Origin: Thraustochytrium sp. TN22
Lineage: Eukaryota > Sar > Bigyra > Thraustochytrida > Thraustochytriidae
Assembly: GCA_013306675.1 (NCBI GenBank)
Contig: JABLUY010000141.1
Coordinates: forward strand, 34,559 to 98,558
Direction of reading: 5' to 3'
DNA length: 64,000 bases
Shown here: positions 39,512 to 48,433 of the stretch, piece after piece
How positions within the stretch are numbered: position 1 is the first letter of the stretch
Layout of the letters: the number at the start of each line of letters is the position of its first letter
The notes under the pieces: model-generated
Seen by the model: the letters and a program-made list of their open reading frames with translations, nothing else
Database searches by the model: none
Told to the model about the DNA's origin: nothing
Position numbers and translations under genes: made by a program

Positions 39512-40131
39512 TGCAGCCCAAGTTGGCCTCAGCATCCGCACAGGCCAGTCGGAAGTGACCAACACTTTACGCTTCCATACAAACCCAGTAGTTGAAAGTT
39601 CCAAAAATGATTAGAATCATGATAGCAACAGGTCAGTCGAGCGCAAGCAGGAGAGCCGATTTACTAGGGATAATATCCCAATCACACCTCTATGCTTACT
39701 CGTATCCGCCTACCACGCGGGGGTCCCTCGGTGACGCCCGGCACAGGGGGCACTAAAGCGTATTAAGAGGGTACTTTACTCCCGATTTGCTCCAAAAAAG
39801 TGGCCTAGAGTCTGGCGAAGTTAGTTCCGCATTCGATCAAAAACGCAGCGATGGGGCCGAGCTTGAAGAGGCCCACTCGAAGCGACCCAAGGCTCCTGCC
39901 CCCTATTCATTTTGGCCGAAGGCGTGGTGGTTAGGATGAGATGAGCTCGGCAGTTCGCCCAGAGCGGCTTTGGGGGGAGCTCGCGCGCGACTTCGTCGCG
40001 GAGCGCGCTGGAGCCGCAGGCGCTGCGGCGCGCGGCTGCAGGCGGCCCTGGCGGGTGCCTTGTGCCTGCTCTCAGCTCGCACGCCCCTGCCGCAGCGCTT
40101 GGACGTGGAGTCGGGCCCGCACTGCGACATC

Positions 40132-40769
40132 ATGGCATCGGCGAGGCCTAACCACCGCGTGGAGGACGACAGCGACAGCGACAGCGACAGCGAGTTCGTG
40201 CCCCTGGACAAGCGGGACACAGGGGACGAAGACGAAGAAGGAGAGGAGCTTGGCGACGAGGATGCTCGTGCTGAGGCCGCTGCGCAGCAAGACTTCGAAG
40301 ACATACTTGCGTTGGTCGACGAACCGACGCGTGGTGCGAGTGCATGTTCGAGGTCGGCCTCATTCAGCACAAGACCGTTCCGGGGCTCGCAGTCTCGCCG
40401 GATGGAGTCGCTCGCGTCCGGCTTCCAGGCGCGGAGTGCGACGCATCGTCAGTACTATGCAGCGTCGAGATCAAGACGCGCGTCGCGCCTGGAGGCGCGG
40501 TAGACGCACGTATCGTGAGCACCCAGATGAACACGTGGGGGACGAGACTTGGTGGAAGGCCATACCTGCCGAGCACCGCGCGCAAGTCTTGCACCAAGCT
40601 GTGGTCCTCCAAATCGATCACGTGCTCTACGTTGCTGCCAGCACGAGTTCGTGTTTGTACGCCTGCCTCGTTGAAGTGCCTCCGGACGCCCGGCTCGCCA
40701 TGGAGCGCGCTCTGAAACCGTGGGCGGACAAGCTCACGACATGGGCGCACCAGAGCATCGACAGCGGGT
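40132..40769 (+). pseudogene. Frameshifted acidic N-terminus + YqaJ-like nuclease (copy D)
   Basis: As in copy A, with the same frame breaks. Confidence 0.55.
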
Positions 40770-40814
40770 GCGCCGCCCAAGCCACCTGCCATCTTCGGCG
40801 AGGAGGAGGGGGCG

Positions 40815-41807
40815 GTGCTGAGCTCGCACTTCCGGCTGTGGCGCGCCATGCGCAAGCTTGTCGCTCTGAAGGGGCCCATGCGGCCCGTGCATGTCATCAA
40901 GTGCTTACCGCAGGAGCTATACAACGTCGCAAAGGGCGGCGTCGACGGAAGCACACAGTACGTGGAGCAGATCACCAACACGCAGTGCATGAATCTGAGC
41001 TGCGACCAGAACATCGCGTTGCGCACGTACAAGCAGCTCGTTGTCAACGCCATCGTGGTCTACCGCTACTTACAGGCTGCGAGGAAGAGCAACCTCGAAG
41101 ACAGCGACGGGCTAAAGGCCCTCCGCGACAAGGTGAACCGCTCTGAAGCGCTCAGCACTGTCTCGTTCCGCCTCACTGTCGACATGGTCCGTCACGTCTA
41201 CAGGAGCAGGCAGCTCGATACGGCGCAGGTGGAGTTCAACATGCAGCCAAGCATGCCCAAGCCCACTGGGCTCACCAGGGAAGCGGCGAGGGACCTCGTG
41301 ACCGCCGGTAAGCGCAAGCGAACCCCCGAGTTGCAGAAGTTCTTCAACCACGGCCAAGCCCGCGACATCCGCCTCGATGCCGCACTGCAACATGACTCAG
41401 AGGCAGCGGGAAAGGCATCCTTCAACGCCAACAACAAGAGGATTCCCGCCAAGCGGCTCTGCGTCATCTGCGGCAAGCAAACGCACCGTCGTTGCACCAT
41501 CTGCGGTGTGCCTCTGCACGTGTTCATGAGAAAGAATGAACGCACAACCTGCTTTTCCAAGTGGCACACGCGCGTGCGCGTCGAGCCTCACGAAGGCTTC
41601 AAGAAGCGCAAGACAAACGTCAACGGAACACCTTCGCCCATTTGCCTCGATCATGTCGATTCGAGCAGCGCCAGTGCCTCGTCCGGTACCCCTACAGCGC
41701 AGAGCAGGAACGACCACGTAGCCCAAGCCAGCTACACCGACACCCCATCAAGCCATAGTTCAAGATCCTCTCGCAGCAGCCTCAGCACGAGTCCATCGTG
41801 CCCTTGA
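40815..41807 (+). CDS. piggyBac-like transposase C-terminal region (copy D)
   Basis: Same 330-codon frame as in copy A; first ATG at 40848. No amino-acid difference from the other copies was noticed. Confidence 0.6.
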   Translation: MLSSHFRLWRAMRKLVALKGPMRPVHVIKCLPQELYNVAKGGVDGSTQYVEQITNTQCMNLSCDQNIALRTYKQLVVNAIVVYRYLQAARKSNLEDSDGLKALRDKVNRSEALSTVSFRLTVDMVRHVYRSRQLDTAQVEFNMQPSMPKPTGLTREAARDLVTAGKRKRTPELQKFFNHGQARDIRLDAALQHDSEAAGKASFNANNKRIPAKRLCVICGKQTHRRCTICGVPLHVFMRKNERTTCFSKWHTRVRVEPHEGFKKRKTNVNGTPSPICLDHVDSSSASASSGTPTAQSRNDHVAQASYTDTPSSHSSRSSRSSLSTSPSCP

Positions 41808-42062
41808 TGCAGCCCAAGTTGGCCTCAGCATCCGCACAGGCCAGTCGGAAGTGACCAACACTTTACGCTTCCATACAAACCCAGTAGTTGAAAGTTCCAA
41901 AAATGATTAGAATCATGATAGCAACAGGTCAGTCGAGCGCAAGCAGGAGAGCCGATTTACTAGGGATAATATGGCTATCCTGATTAAACTCCGTCTAGGG
42001 CGATGGGATTGGGATAGGGCTATCCTGATTAAACTCCGTCTAGGGCGATGGGATTGGGCTAT

Positions 42063-42480
42063 GCGCTTTCGACATTGGCCAGGCAGGCGCGCTTTGAGCT
42101 AACGATAGCCTCCTGACCTCTCTCCGAAAGGACGAGGACAGCTCACATTGCACAAAGGAGCAATGTGTCATAACGTTTCTCCGTGTTGAGCGCTGCGAGG
42201 GCCCCTTCGGCCAAGCTTATAAAAGCAGAGAGACTCAAAGAAAGCCCGTCTCTCGTTGAACCGCGGCTTCGCTCCACGCGGGTCAACCAAGGAATTGCCG
42301 AGTTTTGCACGAGCGCCGCCAAGCCGAGCCTACGCGCGCTCACTACACCTCGCTCGTCGCGAGGGAGCCGAACGAGGCCATGCGTGCTTCAGCATAAAGG
42401 CAAGAGCGCCTCCCCCGCGACGCACGTAGGCGGCGTGAGCCGTAGTGTTGTCGGGCGCCTGCAACACGGCGCCCGCCAGC
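42063..42480. other. Upstream region of the ankyrin-SAM gene
   Basis: About 420 bases after transposon C. It contains a perfect 8-bp inverted repeat with an 8-nt loop (CACATTGC at 42144-42151, GCAATGTG at 42160-42167) and a TATA-like box (42218-42225). Confidence 0.5.
42218..42225 (+). promoter_or_regulatory. TATA-like box (TATAAAAG)
   Basis: TATAAAAG lies 256 bases upstream of the ATG of the ankyrin-SAM gene. It is the best TATA match I noticed in a gene-upstream region of this GC-rich window. If used, it implies a ~230-nt leader. Confidence 0.4.
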
Positions 42481-43911
42481 ATGAACGAGCTCATCAAGCG
42501 CGGCGACCTGGCCGAGGTGCAAAAGGTTGTGCAGAGGAACCCTAGGCTGCTGGACGAACGGCTCGGGGAGTCCAGCCTGACGCCGCTCATGTGGGCACTG
42601 CACGAAGACTCAGGATCGGGCGGGCAGACGGCGATCGCGCTGTGGTTTGTGGAGAGCGGGGCGCAGATGAATGCCCTCGACGAGGACGGCTGGACCGCGC
42701 TCATGTTCGCGTGCCGGTTCAAGCAGACCGCTGTGGCCACGCTTCTCGTGGAGCGCGGCGCCAAGATCAATCCACAAGCAGCGGACGGGTGGACTGCGCT
42801 CTTGCTCGCATGCCAACACCAAGAGCCAGAGGTGGCACAGCTCCTGATTCGGCGCGGCGCAGAGCTCGACACGGTGAACGAGGACCTCGAGACCGCGCTC
42901 ATGCTCGCGTGCCGCTGGGACCAGCCAGAGACGGCGCAGCTGCTCATCGAGCGAAGCGCGGCGATCGACCTGCAGAACGTTTCGCACTGGACAGCGCTCA
43001 TGTTTGCGTGCCGCCACGACCAACCCGAGACGGCGCAGATGCTCGTGGAGCGCGGCGCCGACTTGGCGGTCCAGAACGACGAAGGGTGGACCGCACTCCT
43101 GCTCGCCTGCTGGAGCGGTCAGCGCGAGACGGCTCAGATGGTCATCGAGCGCGGCGCTGACGTGGACCACCAGACCCAGACCGGCAACACGGCGCTCATG
43201 CAGTGCTGCCGGTACGGCAACGCCGTCACTGCGCTCAAGCTCATCGAACACGGTGCCAGCCTCGAACTGCAGGACGAGGCGGGCAGCACTGCGCTCATGC
43301 TCGCCTGCTCCGGGGATGTACCCGAGGTGGCCAAAGTCCTCATTGAGCGCGGCACCGACCTCGAGCTACGCGACGCCAATGGGTGGACCGCGCTCATGTT
43401 CGCCAGCCGCTACTGCCAGCCCACCACGGTGCAGGCCCTCCTCGCGCACCACGTCGCGCTCGACGTTCAGGACACCATGGGCTACACGGCCCTCATGCTG
43501 GCTTGCCTGCCGCCCGACCAATCGCTGCATACTCGCGCGGATCTGCTTCGGTGCGTCAAACTTTGTTGGGCCGCCGGCGCCAGCCTCGCATTGACGCTTT
43601 CCACAGGCCACAGCGCACTTGAAGTGGCTCAGTCTTACGATCGGCACGACGCGACGGACTTTGTGGACTTTGTCACATCTTCGGACCTTGCTCGCGCCGT
43701 TCTCGAAGAGCTTGAGCTACCTCGCGATGTCCTTGTGCAGCTCTTCGACGGCAATGCTCGAACTGCCGCAGATATGGCCCGGCTCCAGGATGTTCACTTG
43801 CAGGCCCTCGGCATCTCGTCCGAAAACACTCGACGCAAACTGCTGCAGCGTTTCGCCGCCCGCGGCTCTCTCGCGCAGCGCCTCTCACGTCGCCTCAAGC
43901 AGTCCCCCTGA
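42481..43911 (+). CDS. Ankyrin-repeat protein with C-terminal SAM-like domain
   Basis: The protein has 476 aa. The start is ATG 42481 (MNELIKRGDLAEVQKVVQRN); the frame further upstream has no ATG. About ten regular 33-residue ankyrin repeats (DGWTALMFACRFKQTAVATL, EGWTALLLACWSGQRETAQM and so on) cover residues ~30-375. A SAM-like segment follows (ARLQDVHLQALGISSENTRR) and the protein ends ~25 residues later with a basic tail (LSRRLKQSP). Its N-terminus and domain order match the gene 1.2 kb downstream, which carries a TIR domain that this protein lacks. The stop is a double TGATGA. Ankyrin arrays bind proteins and SAM domains oligomerise; the partner is unknown. Confidence 0.88.
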   Translation: MNELIKRGDLAEVQKVVQRNPRLLDERLGESSLTPLMWALHEDSGSGGQTAIALWFVESGAQMNALDEDGWTALMFACRFKQTAVATLLVERGAKINPQAADGWTALLLACQHQEPEVAQLLIRRGAELDTVNEDLETALMLACRWDQPETAQLLIERSAAIDLQNVSHWTALMFACRHDQPETAQMLVERGADLAVQNDEGWTALLLACWSGQRETAQMVIERGADVDHQTQTGNTALMQCCRYGNAVTALKLIEHGASLELQDEAGSTALMLACSGDVPEVAKVLIERGTDLELRDANGWTALMFASRYCQPTTVQALLAHHVALDVQDTMGYTALMLACLPPDQSLHTRADLLRCVKLCWAAGASLALTLSTGHSALEVAQSYDRHDATDFVDFVTSSDLARAVLEELELPRDVLVQLFDGNARTAADMARLQDVHLQALGISSENTRRKLLQRFAARGSLAQRLSRRLKQSP

Positions 43912-45131
43912 TGAGCTGGGACCTCTGCACATGAGCGTGAAGAAAGAGCGACGGTGTGCAGCAGGGCCCGAGCTGAGCGCGGGGGGGGGGTCAGCCTGAG
44001 CGAGGACCGGATGCCGGCCCCGCCGAAAGTCTAGCTGCTGTGACGTCTGACATCGGGACTAGCACCGACTCGAGATTCCATCAGAGGTGCGACCGTCCGA
44101 CAATGGTTTCTCACGCTCCAAGAGAACCCAGCGCCTGATCTCCAGAGGCACGAGCTGTTCCTTGACCAGCTCCGCGTCAACCAAGAGGCCGACCATGTTG
44201 TGCCCAGGACGATAGTCCCAGGCAGCATCTACTGTTTGGGCTCGCAATCACTTCGTCTTGCACCGGGCCGCCCCCGCGGCATTGGCAGACTCGCAACACT
44301 GGCCGCTCAACCTGACAGTCCAGCTCTATCACAACTCTTTTACCCCATTCCTCGCCTGGCCGCCTCGGCCTGCGCGGGAAGTGGGGCTTTGTTGCATTCT
44401 AAAAGCCCCTTCCATCCTCTTCCCACCGGAATATCTGCTTCACTTCGCTACAAGCAAGCCAAACAGCCTCCTCCGGGTGCATTCGAGCAGCCTTCTCCGG
44501 CTGCAAGGAAGCAGTCCTAATCCAGCTGCAAGCGAGGAATTGCCTCCTGCTGCACTGCAGGCGAGCAGTATCCTCCGGCTGCATGCAAACAGTATCCTCC
44601 GGTCTGCATGACATCCAGGGTAGGTCTCGCGCGATGGAGTAGTCCAGCTTCGGCTAGCCGCCGCACTTCACAGACAGGCAGAAGTCGACGCCACGCTGAC
44701 TCGTGACGATCTCTACCGTCGCGCGCGTGCTGCTTGAGCCTCCTGCAGCGGCAGCCAGCGACCGAACCACGAGTAGCACAGCTTGCGCATTGGGTGCAGC
44801 TGCAGCGCACACCGTCGCCCGGCCGCCGCACGTACTGCACTAACGCCGATGGCGCCAACTGCTTGCAGGATCATGAAGCTTCCATGATAGCTGCGCCGCC
44901 GAGGCCGACAGACTCCAAGTCGCGCCGCGCTGTTGGCCGCCAGGCTGCACGCGCCGCACACTCCACGCCGCGGGCTGGCAGCAAAGGCGCATCGTCGGCG
45001 CGCGGCGGTGGCGGCGGCGCGGCGGTGGCAGCGGCAGCGCCGGCGCGCGCGAGGGGGAGGGAGGAGGAAGGGGAAGGTGGTGGCCCGGCCCCCGCAAGGA
45101 CGACTGCCGGGAGGCGGAGACGATACCCAAG
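43912..45131. other. Spacer between the two ankyrin-SAM paralogues
   Basis: 1.2 kb with no complete gene. It includes a 10-G run (43981-43990), a ~200-bp stretch readable as protein (44050-44270) and a degenerate tandem repeat (44455-44610). No TIR-like remnant of the upstream paralogue was found. Confidence 0.5.
44455..44610. repeat. Degenerate ~28-bp tandem repeat (GAGCAGYMTYCTCCGGCTGCA)
   Basis: Five to six imperfect units built on a CCTCCGGCTGCA-like core and AAGCAGT/AACAGTA linkers. Non-coding on either strand as far as can be judged. Confidence 0.55.
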
Positions 45132-46424
45132 ATGGCGACCATGTACGAGCTCATCAAGAACGGAGACCTCGCAGGAGTACAGAGCGCCGTGCGGAGGATT
45201 GCCTCGCTGTTGAACGCCCCGGCAACGGGGCACGGACACACGCCGCTGATGTGGGCATTGCACCCTGAGACAGGCGGACAGCCTGCCATTGCGGAGTGGC
45301 TCATCCGGCAAAATGCCGATTTGAACGTGCAGGACGACGAAGTCGGCTTCACTGCACTCATGAGTGCCTGTCGCTATGACCAGCCCGAGATCGCGCGACT
45401 GCTCATTGAAAAGGGCGCACTGCTTGATCTCCCAAGCAACGACGGATGGACGGCGCTTATGATTGCCTGTCGCTATAACCAGCCCGAGATTGCGCGACTG
45501 CTCATTGAAAAGGGCGCGCAGGTCGATTTTCAAAAGGACGACGGATGGACGGCGCTCATGTTGGCGTGCCTGACGCCAGTAGAATCTCATCTTACACGTG
45601 ATGGTCTGATGCAGAGCGTCAAGCATTGCTGGGCTGGTGGGGCCGACCTCTCCAAGCAGAACAACGCAGGTGAGGATGCGCTCAGAGTGGCTCGAAATTT
45701 CCATCGCGATGATGCAGTGGCTTTCCTGGAGTTCGTCACGACGTCCGAAGTGGCGCGTGTTCTGCAAGACGAGTTGATGGTGGACCGCACTGTGGTGGTA
45801 GGCTTCTACGTCCGCCGTTTGCGCGACCCAGAAAAGTGCGTCATCCTCACCAAAGATGATCTGCGTGGCATGGGGATGCGTGATTCGCTTGCGCGCCGCG
45901 AAGTTCTGCACCGTTTCGGGGCGCCGGTGCATGCGACAACATTTGTGCAGCGCCTGTCCCAGCGGTTCTCCAGGTCGTCCATGCGCTATGACGCCTTCCT
46001 GACGCACAACTGGGGCGGCGATGAGGCCAACCATGAGCTGGTGAGCCTTGTAAACGTGCGCCTCACGAGGGCTGGCCTCGTCACGTGGTTTGACGAGGAG
46101 CGTTTGACGGGCAACATCTCGCAGAAAATTTCCAAGGGCATCGAGCGCTCGCGCAAGGTCGTCGTCTTTGTGACCAGGGCGTACATGGAAAAGCTGGAGC
46201 TCCCTGATGGCGACCCGTGCAAAGAGGAGTTCCAGTACGCGACAACCAAGCGAGGGACGTCGCAAATGATTGCTGTGGTGATGGAATCGGGGATGCTCGA
46301 CAACACACGGTGGACAGGTCCTTTGGGCATGAAGCTTGGGCAGCACCTCTTTTATGACTTTTCGACGGCGACGAAGCGTCGCGATAATATTCCCGCGCTC
46401 GTGCAGGAGATCAAGAACTCGTGA
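45132..46424 (+). CDS. Ankyrin-SAM-TIR protein (SARM1-like layout)
   Basis: The protein has 430 aa. Residues 1-190 hold about five ankyrin repeats (GFTALMSACRYDQPEIARLL, then DGWTALMIACRYNQPEIARL). Residues ~205-265 form a SAM-like domain (LTKDDLRGMGMRDSLARREV). Residues 284-425 are a TIR domain: RYDAFLTHNWGGDEANHELV, the BB-loop region WFDEERLTGNISQKISKGIE, and RKVVVFVTRAYMEKLELPDG. The motif C363-K-E-E366-F corresponds to the WCxxEL motif of TIR NADases, so the catalytic glutamate appears to be kept. NAD+ cleavage and cell-death or stress signalling, as for SARM1 and plant TIR proteins, is an inference. It is a paralogue of the preceding gene. Two ankyrin units are nearly identical, suggesting recent internal duplication. 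Confidence 0.92.
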   Translation: MATMYELIKNGDLAGVQSAVRRIASLLNAPATGHGHTPLMWALHPETGGQPAIAEWLIRQNADLNVQDDEVGFTALMSACRYDQPEIARLLIEKGALLDLPSNDGWTALMIACRYNQPEIARLLIEKGAQVDFQKDDGWTALMLACLTPVESHLTRDGLMQSVKHCWAGGADLSKQNNAGEDALRVARNFHRDDAVAFLEFVTTSEVARVLQDELMVDRTVVVGFYVRRLRDPEKCVILTKDDLRGMGMRDSLARREVLHRFGAPVHATTFVQRLSQRFSRSSMRYDAFLTHNWGGDEANHELVSLVNVRLTRAGLVTWFDEERLTGNISQKISKGIERSRKVVVFVTRAYMEKLELPDGDPCKEEFQYATTKRGTSQMIAVVMESGMLDNTRWTGPLGMKLGQHLFYDFSTATKRRDNIPALVQEIKNS

Positions 46425-46600
46425 AGCCGCGAGGGCGTATTGGTGTTGTTGCGCGAATATTGATTCATGTGTTTGTTGGTTCATGGGCTTTTCGGTTCGA
46501 GACGTCGCGAGGCTGGGTTGGACGCCGGCCTTTCCTGGCGCGAGAAGCAAAGCACTTCTGCATCTTGCGAGGTGTTGCGGTTGATGAAGTTGTGGGTCGG

Positions 46601-48433
46601 TCAGTGGACGAAGCGCTCGCAGGGATTGGCGGTCTTGTCCATGGGGCGAAGGAGCTCCCAGCCGGCGGAGAGGCGCAGGCGGTCAAGCGAGGGCGGCGGG
46701 CTGACGTGGAGTTGCTCGACGGTCTGGTAGAGCGAGGTCCATATCTGCGGGGAGAGGTCGGCGCCCGGGTAGGCGACTTGCAGCGGCTCGCCGGTGGCGT
46801 CGAGGAGCTGCGCAGGCACGGCCGGGTCGTCCGGGACGGCAAAGTCGGCGGAGAAGACCTGAAAGCGGCCGCGGCGCGACTCGAGGCCCTGTGCCTGGGC
46901 GGCGGCGACGAGGAAAGTGACGACCTCGCGCAGACGCGCGGTGAGGGCCTCGTCGCCCTCGACGGCGCGAAAGACGACGCGCTGGACCTCCTTGCGGCCG
47001 ATCTTGGCGACGGCGGCCTCGACGGCCGGCGTGGAGGAGAGGTCGACGGCGTCGTCGGTCCAGGTGATGCCGGAGTGAAAGAGCACGACGAGCGGGCGCA
47101 CGGAGGCGACAGCGAAGAAGGCGCGCGCCTTGCGCTTGGCGGGCATAAAGGCCTGGACGACGGGAGCGCGCTTCGTGGACTTGCAGGAGCGCGTGGACTT
47201 GGCGAGGTCGGCCGTGCCGCGGTAGACGGCCGGTTCGCTGCCGGTGGTAGAGGTGCCCAGCCAGGCGTGGCTGGCCTTGACGACCCAGTGCTTGCTGTCG
47301 GCGCCAGCCTGCTTGAAGAAGGCCTTGCAGGTGGAGGAGTCGCCGAGGTCGAAGGTCGGCGGGCTGAGCTGAAGGTCGTCGAGCGTGCAGCCGTGCGACT
47401 GCACGTAGGCCTCGCGGCAGTGGAGCTGCGTGGCCGCCAGGCCGCCGATGCAGTGGCCGGAGCGGCCGATCTGGTTGACGACAGAGCGCTTGACGTTCTT
47501 GTACTTCTCGTAGCTCTTCCAGCGGATCAGGTAGAGGCTCGGATACTTGCCGTTGACCGAGTACTTCCACTTGTCCTTCTTGAGGACGTCGCACAGGTAG
47601 CCGCAGGAGCTGCTGCGCAGGTAGGCGAAGGTGTGCTTGGAGGCCGGCTTGACCTGGACGCGCAGCGCGCCGCTGCCGTCGTCCTCCTCGGTGTCGAGGT
47701 CATCGTCGAGGTCGTCCGGGCCTTCGTCCTCCTCGACGATGACGTCGACGTCGGCGTCTGGCGCGGGCGCGCCGACGTCCTGCAGCGACGCCTCGAGGTC
47801 GAGCTCCTCCGGCTCGGTCGCGCTGCTTTCGTCGAGGTCGAGCCCGTTGTCCAGGGAGAGGTCGAGAGTGTCGAAGCCGTCGGCCGCGGCTGCTGCAGCG
47901 TCGGCGTCGGCGTCGGCGATGGCGGCACTGTCGCTGTCGGCGTCGCCCCCGCCGTACAGGGCGTCCTGGTCACCGCTGGCAGGTGGCAAGTCGTCGTCGC
48001 TGCTGCGGAAGTCGACCAAGTCGTCGTCGGAGCCGCTGGCGCTGGCGTCCTCGCCGCGGATGGAGCGGCCCGTATATGCGAGCGAGCCCCGGGCGGCGGC
48101 GTCCCGCGCGGCAGCTCGGCGCGACACGTCGCGCTCGGCGCGCGCGGCCGCCGCCACGGCGGCGTCAGCCGAGTCGGCTCCCTGGGAGTCCGCCTGCGGC
48201 AGCGCCATGTCCTCGTCCGCCTGGTCGTACACGTCCGGTAGGCCGGCGCGCACGTGTGCCGCGTTGAGCGCCGCGTCGCGCCACACCTCGTGCTCGCCTG
48301 TGTGGAAGACGTGCTTGTACACGACGCGCGTCCCATCGCTGCGCGTGTCCTGCGCCGCCTGCCGCGCCAGCAGCGCGAACGCCAGCAGGTTGCCCGGCAG
48401 TAGCGCCAGCACCACGCACCGTGCCGACACCAT
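46601..48433 (-). CDS. Secreted or membrane-anchored tubulin-tyrosine-ligase-like (ATP-grasp) protein
   Basis: The protein has 610 aa. The N-terminus is a signal peptide or anchor (CVVLALLPGNLLAFALLA, ~6-24). Residues ~60-260 are acidic, Asp/Ala-rich and disordered. The C-terminal ~340 residues are folded: AYLRSSSCGYLCDVLKKDKW, KRSVVNQIGRSGHCIGGLAA, LQLSPPTFDLGDSSTCKAFF, KHWVVKASHAWLGTST and VVQAFMPAKRKARAFFAVAS. The order 'NxxG...PxTF...WVxKxS' recalls the TTL/TTLL ATP-grasp fold, but key ATP-site residues are not certain. A TTL-like enzyme in the secretory pathway would modify something other than cytosolic tubulin. The substrate is unknown. Convergent with the Ank-SAM-TIR gene. Confidence 0.6.
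   Translation of the reverse strand: MVSARCVVLALLPGNLLAFALLARQAAQDTRSDGTRVVYKHVFHTGEHEVWRDAALNAAHVRAGLPDVYDQADEDMALPQADSQGADSADAAVAAAARAERDVSRRAAARDAAARGSLAYTGRSIRGEDASASGSDDDLVDFRSSDDDLPPASGDQDALYGGGDADSDSAAIADADADAAAAAADGFDTLDLSLDNGLDLDESSATEPEELDLEASLQDVGAPAPDADVDVIVEEDEGPDDLDDDLDTEEDDGSGALRVQVKPASKHTFAYLRSSSCGYLCDVLKKDKWKYSVNGKYPSLYLIRWKSYEKYKNVKRSVVNQIGRSGHCIGGLAATQLHCREAYVQSHGCTLDDLQLSPPTFDLGDSSTCKAFFKQAGADSKHWVVKASHAWLGTSTTGSEPAVYRGTADLAKSTRSCKSTKRAPVVQAFMPAKRKARAFFAVASVRPLVVLFHSGITWTDDAVDLSSTPAVEAAVAKIGRKEVQRVVFRAVEGDEALTARLREVVTFLVAAAQAQGLESRRGRFQVFSADFAVPDDPAVPAQLLDATGEPLQVAYPGADLSPQIWTSLYQTVEQLHVSPPPSLDRLRLSAGWELLRPMDKTANPCERFVH

Larger units (their letters stand above)
39677..42013 (+). 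mobile_element. Transposon copy D (2,337 bp), nested in copy C
   Basis: A complete copy inserted near the right end of copy C. Left flank is ATAT (39673-39676) and right flank ATAG (42014-42017), a duplication of the C target ATAT with one mismatch. D must be younger than C. Confidence 0.9.
37381..42058 (+). mobile_element. Transposon copy C, interrupted by copy D
   Basis: The left part is 37381-39676 (2,296 bp) and the right remnant is 42018-42058 (41 bp), summing to 2,337 bp. Flanks are CTAT at 37377-37380 (shared with B) and 42059-42062. Copy D plus one 4-bp duplication interrupts it inside the AATATGGCTATCC sequence that is intact in A, B and D. Confidence 0.88.
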
